From assembly GCA_036558305.1 (NCBI GenBank), contig DATBFX010000227.1, positions 40,997-104,996 of the forward strand: a stretch of 64,000 nt of DNA, given 5' to 3'. The position numbers and the translations under genes were made by a program. Under the pieces are notes generated by a model that saw nothing but the letters and a program-made list of their open reading frames with translations, had not been told where the DNA came from and did no database searches. The stretch is from DATBFX01 sp036558305 (lineage in GTDB: Bacteria; Chloroflexota; Chloroflexia; Thermomicrobiales; UBA6265). Within the stretch, counting starts at the first letter, position 1. Each line of letters starts with the position of its first letter. This document shows positions 1-6,882 of this stretch, piece after piece.

Positions 1-30
1 CCGGGCCGGACCGACACGGGAGGTTCGACG

Positions 31-336
31 ATGGACGCCGAGTATCGCAACCCGACCCACCGCACCGCCGTCGAGCGGCATGCCCATGTCCTCCGCGTGA
101 TCGGCGACTGCCATTGGTCCGCGGCGGGCCGGCTCGCCGCCGAAGAACGGCAACGGCACTGGTTGGCCGCGGCGGCCACATCACGGCAACTTCGCGGATC
201 CAGCAGGCAGCCGGCGGTGTTCGCGACCCTCCTGGCGGCCACGCGCGAAGCGGTCGGTTCGGCGCTGATCCGTGCGGGAGGCCGGTTGCGCGGCACCGAT
301 CCCCAGCGCGGTCGGCGGGTGGCGCCCGGCGCTTGA
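31..336 (+). CDS. small hypothetical protein, possible 5' part of a frameshifted LuxR-type regulator
   Basis: This 101-residue frame has a good ribosome site (GGGAGG about 7 nt before the ATG). It has no recognisable domain. Its second half, near 'LLAATREAVGSALIRAGG', loosely resembles the helical linker found just before the HTH domain in large LuxR/MalT-type regulators. The HTH domain itself lies in the next frame, at 272-766. I infer that the two frames may once have been one gene, now broken by a frameshift, but the match is weak. The alternative is an independent small gene or a chance frame. Confidence 0.3.
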   Translation: MDAEYRNPTHRTAVERHAHVLRVIGDCHWSAAGRLAAEERQRHWLAAAATSRQLRGSSRQPAVFATLLAATREAVGSALIRAGGRLRGTDPQRGRRVAPGA

Positions 337-766
337 GGTGTGGCGCCATGAAGACCCTACGAGATCGCAGGCGGCGGTTCCCCTCGCGGTGACCCTCGAA
401 GAAGGCACGGCCTTGTGGCGCGACCTCGCGTCACCCGCAAGCTCCAATGCCGCCCCACTCGGCTCCCGTGCAACGCGCCTGGTCTCGGCCGCCGGTCGGC
501 TCGGTCGCGCCCTGGGCGTGCCGCCGGGACCCGGTCTCGACGGCGCGGCGGCACGGCAGTCGACCGGATACTTCGCCGCACTGTCGGCGCAGGAACGCGA
601 GGTACTCGGGCTGGTCGCCGCCGGTTGCCGCGACCGCGTCATCGCCGACGCGCTCGGCATCAGCCGCTGTACGGTGTCGTCCCACCTGACAAACATCCTC
701 AACAAACTGGGCGTCGACAACCGGACGGCAGCCGCGGCCGAGGCGATCCGGCGCGGCCTGATTTGA
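272..766 (+). CDS. LuxR-type HTH protein, probably truncated
   Basis: The last 60 residues (about 104-164) form a LuxR/NarL-type DNA-binding domain: 'LSAQEREVLGLVAAG' opens it, followed by the recognition helix region 'GISRCTVSSHLTNILNKLGV'. Such domains bind DNA as dimers and control transcription. The upstream 100 residues contain a helical stretch (RLVSAAGRLGRALGVP) like the linker of ATPase-type LuxR regulators, but no receiver, ATPase or sensor domain is present. The GTG start at 272 has no convincing ribosome site, whereas the frame at 31 does. I therefore suspect the remains of a longer regulator. The HTH assignment is firm; the gene boundaries are not. Confidence 0.6.
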   Translation: MREAGCAAPIPSAVGGWRPALEVWRHEDPTRSQAAVPLAVTLEEGTALWRDLASPASSNAAPLGSRATRLVSAAGRLGRALGVPPGPGLDGAAARQSTGYFAALSAQEREVLGLVAAGCRDRVIADALGISRCTVSSHLTNILNKLGVDNRTAAAAEAIRRGLI

Positions 767-922
767 GCGCTTGCCTCAGATGTCGGCTGCCCGCCGGCTC
801 ATACGTACTTCTTCCGATGTGCCGGAAACTCGGCAGTCCCATGATGGCGCAGACCGCGCGGTCGGATCGGACACCGTACCGCGGCCGGGCCATCCGCCGT
901 GCGGGCGCGAGAGGAGGCACCC

Positions 923-1447
923 ATGGTCCCAACAGCGACGACGCGGATGCTTGCACTCCTCGTCGCCGGCGCCATCCTGGTCGCCCTTTGGCCGGGTGCG
1001 ACGATCGCCGTCGCCGGACAGAAGCCGTTCCCCGTCCCGCATCGGGTCGACCCGCTCGGCCCGGATCCCAACGAGGACCTGGTCCGGCGATGGATCGAGG
1101 TCTGGAATACCGGCGACCTGGACGCGGTCGACGACCTGCTCGCGCCCGATTTCGTCCGCCACGCCCCCGATTCGCCGGAGGTGCGCGGTCCCGCGGCCGA
1201 GCGGCAACTGATCGCGACCTACCTGGCCGCGTTCTCCGACCTTCGCTTCACGATCGAGGCGCTGGTCACCGAAGGCGATACGGTCGCCGTGCGCCTCTCG
1301 GCGGTCGGTACCCAGCGTGGCGACCTGTTCGGTCTCCCGCTCGCGGGCGGCAACGTGCACATCGAGATCACCGAGACCGACCGGATCGCCGGCGACAAGA
1401 TCGCCGAACAATGGGTCGTGATCGACGCGCCCGACGTGATGGCCTGA
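923..1447 (+). CDS. secreted SnoaL-like ester cyclase family protein
   Basis: This 174-residue protein has an N-terminal signal peptide or membrane anchor (hydrophobic stretch at about 8-32). It is followed by a SnoaL-like NTF2-fold domain: 'RRWIEVWNTGDLDAVDDLLAPDF', then 'HAPDSPEVRGPAA', and the closing strands 'VAVRLSAVGTQRGDLFGLP' and 'IEITETDRIAGDKIAEQWVV'. Family members include polyketide cyclases and many proteins of unknown reaction. Here the export signal suggests an extracytoplasmic role. The ATG at 923 is chosen because GAGAGGAGG lies 6 nt upstream. The substrate cannot be predicted. Confidence 0.85.
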   Translation: MVPTATTRMLALLVAGAILVALWPGATIAVAGQKPFPVPHRVDPLGPDPNEDLVRRWIEVWNTGDLDAVDDLLAPDFVRHAPDSPEVRGPAAERQLIATYLAAFSDLRFTIEALVTEGDTVAVRLSAVGTQRGDLFGLPLAGGNVHIEITETDRIAGDKIAEQWVVIDAPDVMA

Positions 1448-1468
1448 TCGGCGCCAGGAGGGAGCACG

Positions 1469-1681
1469 GTGCCGGAACCGGACCCAAATGTGGCCCCGCC
1501 ACCACGCCGCCCGCGTCGAATCCGGTCGGCGTTGCGGGCTTTGGCGGCAGCCCTCGCCCGCGCCAACGGCCCGTCCCTGTTGTACCGGCCCGGCATGCGG
1601 CCGCGGTTCCCGGTTCTCGTCTCGCCCGAAGACGGCGCGCCGCCGAGACCGGAGACCGCCGAGGCGGTCGATACCCGATAA
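1469..1681 (+). CDS. small hypothetical Pro/Arg-rich protein
   Basis: A 70-residue frame begins at a GTG with a strong AGGAGGGAG ribosome site, 21 nt after the SnoaL-like gene, so it may be co-transcribed with it. The product is basic and proline-rich, with a short helical stretch ('SALRALAAALARA') and no known domain or signal peptide. It may be a genuine small protein or a chance frame in G+C-rich DNA. The ribosome site and spacing are the only support. Confidence 0.4.
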   Translation: MPEPDPNVAPPPRRPRRIRSALRALAAALARANGPSLLYRPGMRPRFPVLVSPEDGAPPRPETAEAVDTR

Positions 1682-2102
1682 CCTCGGCCGATGCTCGCTT
1701 TACAATGCAAGACATCGAGCACGCAAGAAACGGTGGCACGGGCGGCGGGCGGCCGCCGGCCGGCGCGGGTGATTTCCAGGGGGGATTCCCGAGCGATGCA
1801 ATCGCTGCGGCCAGTCCGGCTGTCACGATGGGAGCCCGGGCCGTGGCGGTTGCCCGATGCGGAACGAGGCCGGGCAAACCGGTCAACCGGACCGTCGTCG
1901 CACGGCCCTTCCGGGGATCGGCCGTCGTCGACCCGAGGACGCGCCCGGCGACGGCGCATCCTCGGGCAAGAGCCGCAACGGAAGCACGATGCGGGTATCA
2001 TGTGATGGACGGTGACCCGAACGACCGGCGCCATCGCGTTCGTCGACGGCCGTCGGCTCCTTCGTCTCATCCCCATCGGTCTCCGATCGCGAACCGCACG
2101 CC
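1682..2102. other. intergenic region, no convincing gene
   Basis: About 420 bp without a frame showing coding character. A TACAAT hexamer at 1701-1706 could be a -10 element, but it has no clear -35 partner. Nothing else was recognised. Confidence 0.4.
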
Positions 2103-2807
2103 ATGACCGACGACCTCTCCCTCAAAATCGCCGCCTTCGTCATCCAGGCGCTCGACCTCGGCGACGAGCCGACCGCACTCGCCCCGGAAGTCGTCGCGCT
2201 CAAACGCGACCTCAACGCCGGTATCTCCTCGCTCGAACTCGATTCCTCGATCGGCCCCGCCGCCTTCCTCGTCTACCACTACCTGCTCGACGTCCTTGAC
2301 GCCGAAGGACGCTCCGGTCGCGATCTGTTCGACGCCGATCTGGCGACGCTCGAGCGCGCGGCCACCCACGATTCGCCCGGTCCCCGGATTCTCGCCCACG
2401 CGACCGCCGGCGACGAGGCCTACGTCCTCGCCACCACCCCGGCCACCCACCGCGCCCTCACCGGCGCCCCGCCCCTCGCCGACCTCGAAGCCACCGCGGC
2501 CGATCTCCTCCCCGGTGCCGAGACGGCCGAAACCCGCCGCACCGCCGCCGCCGACCTCCTCCGCCTCCTCCGCGAAGCCGACGGCCTGGCTGCGGCCTGG
2601 CTGCGCGCGATCCAGGCCGAAGGCCGCCTCGCCGCCGGCGACACCGGTGCCGCCGATCTCCTCGCCTTCAACGAAGACGAAACCGCCCTCGCCCTCTTCC
2701 TCCTCGACGATCGCAGCATCGGCAATCTCCTGCGCGCCCTGAACCTCCTCATCTCCTCTGCTCGCCAGCAGGCGACCGACGCCCTCGGCGGCGACCAATC
2801 GCGCTAG
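2103..2807 (+). CDS. hypothetical protein, alanine-rich and helical
   Basis: I do not recognise this 234-residue protein. It starts at ATG 2103 and has strongly biased G/C third positions, so it is very probably coding. The sequence is acidic, alanine/leucine-rich and predicted mostly helical. It has no signal peptide, no membrane segment and no catalytic motif that I can see. 'DLEATAADLLPGAETAETRRTAAADLLRLL' (split here only for description) looks like amphipathic helices. It lies alone between the small gene at 1469 and the peptidase gene at 2896, which has its own promoter. Confidence 0.75.
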   Translation: MTDDLSLKIAAFVIQALDLGDEPTALAPEVVALKRDLNAGISSLELDSSIGPAAFLVYHYLLDVLDAEGRSGRDLFDADLATLERAATHDSPGPRILAHATAGDEAYVLATTPATHRALTGAPPLADLEATAADLLPGAETAETRRTAAADLLRLLREADGLAAAWLRAIQAEGRLAAGDTGAADLLAFNEDETALALFLLDDRSIGNLLRALNLLISSARQQATDALGGDQSR

Positions 2808-2843
2808 GACGGCGACTTCCCTACGCCTGCGGTTCCGCTTCGG

Positions 2844-2849
2844 TATAAT
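2844..2849 (+). promoter_or_regulatory. -10 element TATAAT for the secreted peptidase gene
   Basis: A perfect TATAAT lies 37 nt after the stop of the preceding gene and 46 nt before the chosen start at 2896. It overlaps the more upstream ATG-like position at 2848, which rules that start out. No strong -35 hexamer is visible. Confidence 0.55.
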
Positions 2850-2895
2850 GGGCCGGTTTCCTTTGAACCGTTGGCCCCAAATGACGGAGCGATGG

Positions 2896-4005
2896 ATGGA
2901 TACACCTCGTCCGAAGCGTGGTCAGCGCCTCGTCGCGTGCCTCGTGGCGACCCTCGTGCTGTGCACGCTGATCGCGCGTCCGGCCGGGGCAGTCCGCCCC
3001 GTTTCGCGCGCCAAGCTGACCTTCCGAACCGAAGCCGGGATCGCGACCGAGGACAGGGACGACATCAAGGAGGGACTTCGACTCGCACAGGACTTCTTTG
3101 ACGATTCCTTCGGGATCGATGTGGCCCAACCCGTGATCGTCGTGATCCAGCGAGGGGCCAGCGCACCGGCAAGCGCCTACGCGAACGAGCACACGCTGAC
3201 GTTTTCAACTGAGCACAGCGTCTGGCGGGATTCGTCGGCCTTGCACCGAACGAAGATCGCCATCCACGAGTATTTTCACGTCCTCCAGAGCGAACTGGAC
3301 GGTGGTCGTCAACCTGGTCCGAGGTGGCTCCTCGAAGGGTCCGCCGAGTATGTGGCCTGGCAAGCGGTTGTCGCTCAGGGACTCGTGGACGAGTCGGCGG
3401 TGCGTGACAGGTGGGTCGGTGGCGCCCTCCACGGCCCGACGGCGGACGTACCGCTCGACCAACTGGCGTTCGACGTTGATCCGAGCGTCGCGTGCTGCTT
3501 GTACGAGGTCGCGCCGCTCGCGGTCGGTGAATTGGTGGCCTCCGTGGGCATCAAGGCTCTGCGCGCCTACTACACGGCCATCGGCACGGGAACACCGTGG
3601 GCGGATGCATTTGCCAAGGCATTCGGCCAAACCCCGGAAGAGTTCTACGACGTCTTTGCCGGGGTGCGTGCCGGTCTGGTCTGGTCGGGATCGGATCAGA
3701 GCCGTATTCGTTATCCGGCATCGTTCGCGGACGGCACGAGCTTCCTCACCCTCGACGTCTATCCCGACCGGGTGGCCCGCGGGGATCAGGGGCTGATCGC
3801 GGGCACCGCGACGCCCGGGATTCGATGCACGCTCACCTTGGCGTCGTCCGGGGGTAAGCGCCTGCTGACGCGGGCGACTCATGCCCTGCCGGATGGGACG
3901 GTCTTCTGGTTGTGGTCGGTGCTCAATGCGTTCGGCCAGGGCCCGGCGACCGCAGAGGCTGACTGCGGCGCCGATCCGGTGACCATATCGATCGAGATTC
4001 GCTAG
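2896..4005 (+). CDS. secreted peptidase MA-like (gluzincin) metallopeptidase
   Basis: This 369-residue protein has a basic N-terminus and a hydrophobic signal segment (about residues 12-33, ending near 'RPAGAVRP'). A zinc-peptidase motif HEYFH sits at residues 124-128, and a downstream 'WLLEGSAEYVAW' supplies the likely third (Glu) ligand, as in peptidase MA/gluzincin families. The first half matches the usual catalytic core. The C-terminal 100 residues ('RYPASFADGTSFLTLDV') look like a beta-rich domain. The ATG at 2896 is chosen because GGAG lies 6 nt upstream; ATG 2881 is the alternative. It is probably an exported protease of unknown target. Confidence 0.8.
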   Translation: MDTPRPKRGQRLVACLVATLVLCTLIARPAGAVRPVSRAKLTFRTEAGIATEDRDDIKEGLRLAQDFFDDSFGIDVAQPVIVVIQRGASAPASAYANEHTLTFSTEHSVWRDSSALHRTKIAIHEYFHVLQSELDGGRQPGPRWLLEGSAEYVAWQAVVAQGLVDESAVRDRWVGGALHGPTADVPLDQLAFDVDPSVACCLYEVAPLAVGELVASVGIKALRAYYTAIGTGTPWADAFAKAFGQTPEEFYDVFAGVRAGLVWSGSDQSRIRYPASFADGTSFLTLDVYPDRVARGDQGLIAGTATPGIRCTLTLASSGGKRLLTRATHALPDGTVFWLWSVLNAFGQGPATAEADCGADPVTISIEIR

Positions 4006-4931
4006 GTTTGAGCGATTGCGCGTTCGACTGGTCTTGCGCTCCGCCGGGCTGGTTCCGATTCGCTCCTACCGGGTGCGCGCGTCGCCAACATCTCCCGCAA
4101 AAACGCGAGCCCGGCGGTCGCGAGTTCGTCCTGCGTCGGGGCGAGGCGTCGCCAGATCGCGGCCGCCGTCGCGATCGTCGTGTTCTCGGCCGTAAAGGAC
4201 TCGATCACCAGCGCGCCGCCGTACCCGATCTCCGTCAACGCCGCGAAGTTCTCCTCCCAATTCGTGTGGTCCGCGCCCGGCGCTCCCCGATCGCTGCCGC
4301 AGGCGTGGACATGGACCAACCTTGCCCCCACCGCGCGGATCGCCGCGGCCGGCGATTTCTCCTCGATGTTCATGTGGAAGGTATCGAGCAGCACGCCGCA
4401 GGCCGGCGAATCGATCCCCTCCAGGAGCTCCAGCGCCTGTTCGGCCGTGTTGACCACGCTCGTCTCGAACCGGTTGATCGGCTCGATCGCCAGCGCCACA
4501 CCCCGCTCCCCCGCGTAGTTCGCGACCGGCCGCAACCCCTCGACGATCCGGCCGACGACCGTCCGCCGCTCTCCCGGTTCCATCGCCCAGGTTTTGCCGG
4601 TCGGCGCGTACATCGGCCCGCCAACGACATTCGCGCCGACGGTCGCGGCGACGTCGACGCAGGTGCACAGGTAGTCCCGCGTCGCCGCGACCGTCGCCCG
4701 GTCCTCGACCGTGAAGTCGCGACCGGGAGCCATGACACAGCAGACCGAGACCCGCAATTCCAACTCGCGCAGCAGAGCCGCCGTCCGCGCCGGTTCCCAA
4801 TCGGTCGGTTGCTCGATCGGAATCTCGATCTGGTCGAAGCCCCACGCCTTGATCTTCGGCGCCAGCCCCGCCAGGCGTTCGTCCGTCGCCGGCGAGACCC
4901 AGATCCAGGTGTTGGCACCGATCGCGTTCAT
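4002..4931 (-). CDS. sugar phosphate isomerase/epimerase family TIM-barrel protein
   Basis: This 309-residue protein is an AP-endonuclease-2/xylose-isomerase-like TIM barrel resembling D-tagatose/psicose 3-epimerases. Diagnostic stretches include 'IGANTWIW', 'GFDQIEIPIE', 'LAIEPINRFET' (metal-binding Glu), 'GVLLDTFHMNIEE' (metal-binding Asp/His), 'LVHVHACGSDRG' and 'ALVIESF' (the second metal-binding Glu). Such enzymes move hydroxyl configuration at C3 of ketoses using Mn or Co. The ATG at 4931 has GGGAGCGAGGGG upstream. It lies 55 nt downstream of the thioesterase gene on the same strand and is probably co-transcribed with it. The last 30 residues are a basic tail beyond the barrel. Substrate is not predictable. 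Confidence 0.85.
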   Translation of the reverse strand: MNAIGANTWIWVSPATDERLAGLAPKIKAWGFDQIEIPIEQPTDWEPARTAALLRELELRVSVCCVMAPGRDFTVEDRATVAATRDYLCTCVDVAATVGANVVGGPMYAPTGKTWAMEPGERRTVVGRIVEGLRPVANYAGERGVALAIEPINRFETSVVNTAEQALELLEGIDSPACGVLLDTFHMNIEEKSPAAAIRAVGARLVHVHACGSDRGAPGADHTNWEENFAALTEIGYGGALVIESFTAENTTIATAAAIWRRLAPTQDELATAGLAFLREMLATRAPGRSESEPARRSARPVERAIAQT

Positions 4932-4986
4932 GCCCCTCGCTCCCACCCCTGACCGAAACGCCGCCCAAGGCGCGTCTCCTGGCCGA

Positions 4987-5514
4987 TCAGCCATTGGCGT
5001 CCACGACCGCGATCTTACCCTCCTGGGATATGTCGCCAAGGTACCGCCGCCGCCACTCCCCCGCCTGCTCCTCCGCTACCCGCACGAACGTCCCCGTCGC
5101 CTCCGCCAGCACCACCCCGTCGCTTTCCCGCCGCAGTTCCCCGGCCAGTTCGAGGAGGCGCCCCCGGTCCGCCACGATCCGCCCGCTCGCCCGCGTCGCC
5201 ACCCCGATCTCGACCGGCCGGCGGAAACGGACCGCGATCCGGCCGGTCACCGCCCAGATCCGCTGCCGGTAGGCGGTCCAGGCCATCACCTCGTCCAGCA
5301 CCGTCGTCACGATCCCACCGTGCGCGATCCCATCGTATCCCTCGTGCTGCCGCACCGGCGTCCACTGCGCCCAGAGACCCGACCCGTCCGCGCTCTCGTA
5401 AAACGACAGCTTCAATCCCCACGGGTTTAACCGCCCGCAGCCGAAACAGTAGTGGTCGTCACGCACCTTCAGCCGCGCGCCGACGGTCTCAACCTGCGGC
5501 TCGACGTCGTCCAT
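4987..5514 (-). CDS. PaaI/hotdog-fold thioesterase-like protein
   Basis: This 175-residue protein carries the hotdog thioesterase signature: 'CFGCGRLNPWGLKL' near the start, then 'YDGIAHGGIVTTVLDEVMAW' with the catalytic HGG and the Asp/Glu helix, and 'GRIAVRFRRPVEIG'. Relatives hydrolyse acyl-CoA thioesters in the cytoplasm. The start is the ATG at 5514, where the conserved domain begins, with GGAGCG just upstream. Upstream in-frame sequence lacks conservation and is not included. The gene precedes the epimerase-like gene on the minus strand. Confidence 0.85.
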   Translation of the reverse strand: MDDVEPQVETVGARLKVRDDHYCFGCGRLNPWGLKLSFYESADGSGLWAQWTPVRQHEGYDGIAHGGIVTTVLDEVMAWTAYRQRIWAVTGRIAVRFRRPVEIGVATRASGRIVADRGRLLELAGELRRESDGVVLAEATGTFVRVAEEQAGEWRRRYLGDISQEGKIAVVDANG

Positions 5515-5601
5515 CGCTCCTCGCTCCTCACCGGCCCCCGCACCCTCCAACATCCGCCGCACGCCTTGGCCGCTCGGATCAAGCGATACACCCGCGACGC
5601 G

Positions 5602-5630
5602 TTGCGGTATTGGATTATGCTGGTTACAAC
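5602..5630 (+). promoter_or_regulatory. candidate sigma-70-type promoter
   Basis: TTGCGG (5602-5607) and TACAAC (5625-5630) are separated by exactly 17 nt, 31 nt upstream of the start of the small membrane protein gene at 5662. The match to consensus is moderate, but the position is right for that gene. Confidence 0.45.
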
Positions 5631-5661
5631 GCCCCCGCAGCCGACACGCGAGGGGGGAGGC

Positions 5662-5862
5662 ATGCAGCGGCGTCAGCAGGCGGAACTCATCTGGTTTACC
5701 GACCGTCGTGGCCGGACGCGCGTCCGCTTCACGACCACGAAACCGCGGCGCGGCTGCGGGTGCGGCTGCCTGCCGGGCTGCGGGATCGTTTTGCTCCTGC
5801 TCGGCGCGGCAATCCTGCTCCCGCGTCGTCTTCGCCGGCTTCGTTCGTCTCGTCGATCTTGA
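5662..5862 (+). CDS. small single-pass membrane protein, Cys-rich
   Basis: This 66-residue protein starts at an ATG preceded by a strong GGGGGGAGG ribosome site. A basic N-terminal half is followed by a cysteine/glycine cluster ('GCGCGCLPGCG') and one hydrophobic segment ('IVLLLLGAAILL', about 44-56), then a basic tail. This predicts a membrane anchor with a cysteine patch that could bind metal or be acylated. No family recognised. A plausible promoter lies at 5602-5630. Confidence 0.55.
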   Translation: MQRRQQAELIWFTDRRGRTRVRFTTTKPRRGCGCGCLPGCGIVLLLLGAAILLPRRLRRLRSSRRS

Positions 5863-5874
5863 ATAAGGACACAT

Positions 5875-6882
5875 TCAATCCGTCAGCAAGGCGAGTTGGG
5901 CCGCGCTTTGCTCCTGTCGCGGCGTCGCCGCGGCCCGATCCCGAAACCAGACCAGCAGATCGCGCTCATCCGGTAGGGCCGGCAGCGCGATCCCGCCCTC
6001 GGCGATCAGGACGCGGTTGCCGTCGGGTGCGGTTTCGCCGTCGCGGACGAACAGCGGAACCCAGCCTTGTCTGAGATTCTCGATCGCGCCGTGCCAGGTG
6101 CCGCCGGTTTTGTGCGAGCTGGCGATCACGACCGCGACGTCGGCCAGGCAATAGATCAGCTTGTTCCGTGCCATCGCGTTGCCGACCTGGAACCCGGCGC
6201 CGGGGTGGAACGGCGAGACCAAGGTCAGCCGACCGTCCGCCACGAAACGCCGGTTCTCCGCCCCCCGCGCCAACCGATCCAGGCTGTCGGCGAGCACGGC
6301 GACACCCTCTCCCTCGGCAGCGAGCGCCCCGCCGATCGCCAGTCGATCGACGCCGCGCGCCCCGCCGGAGACGACGAGCACCCCCGCGCCCGCACACCGC
6401 CGCCCCACCTCTTCCGCGAACTCCGCCCCCACCGCGTCCACGTCGCGCGAACCGACGACGGCGGCTCCTTCCCGGTCCAGCAGGCTCGCCGCCCCGGCCC
6501 CGAAGAGCACCGGCGGCGCCTGGCTCCCCAGCCGCGCCTTCCACTTCGGTGGAAATCCCTCGTCCATCCGCGTCGTCGCCCATATCCCGCGGTTCGCCAG
6601 CCGTTCCACCTCCAGCGAGACGAGTCCGGCCCGGTCCAATAGCCGTGCGAAGCGCACGGCCATCGATCCGTCGAGATCCAGCGTGGCGCGGAGCTCCTCC
6701 TCCGTCCGGCCCAGCAGTCCGCGCGGCCGTTCCCATGGGGATGCCGCCAGACGCACGGCAAGACCGTTCCACTCCGTGGTGGTCAGCGGCTTGATCGGTT
6801 CACCCCCGTTCGCGGCGGCGACGAGACGCGAGCAGAGCGTCACCATCGCCAGACCGTCGTCGGAAAGGGCCGCTGGGTTCAT
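5875..6882 (-). CDS. DprA/Smf-like DNA-processing protein
   Basis: This 335-residue protein has a DprA-type Rossmann domain: 'AAVVGSRDVDAVG' (first loop), 'VVSGGARGVDRLA' (the hallmark SGGARG nucleotide/ssDNA loop), 'ENRRFVADGRLTLVSPFHPGAGF' and 'RNKLIYCLADVAVVIAS'. DprA proteins bind single-stranded DNA and load RecA in transformation. Several divergent members are thought to act in conflict or defence systems. The N-terminal 100 residues are a helical extension. The ATG overlaps the stop of the upstream helicase gene as ATGA, so the two are translationally coupled. The coupling suggests a shared DNA-processing job rather than natural competence, since no other com genes are seen. Confidence 0.85.
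   Translation of the reverse strand: MNPAALSDDGLAMVTLCSRLVAAANGGEPIKPLTTTEWNGLAVRLAASPWERPRGLLGRTEEELRATLDLDGSMAVRFARLLDRAGLVSLEVERLANRGIWATTRMDEGFPPKWKARLGSQAPPVLFGAGAASLLDREGAAVVGSRDVDAVGAEFAEEVGRRCAGAGVLVVSGGARGVDRLAIGGALAAEGEGVAVLADSLDRLARGAENRRFVADGRLTLVSPFHPGAGFQVGNAMARNKLIYCLADVAVVIASSHKTGGTWHGAIENLRQGWVPLFVRDGETAPDGNRVLIAEGGIALPALPDERDLLVWFRDRAAATPRQEQSAAQLALLTD

Noticed and set aside
415..2106. 563-residue plus-strand open frame
   Set aside because: Arg-rich shadow crossing the HTH frame and the SnoaL-like gene in another frame, with no domain or ribosome site.
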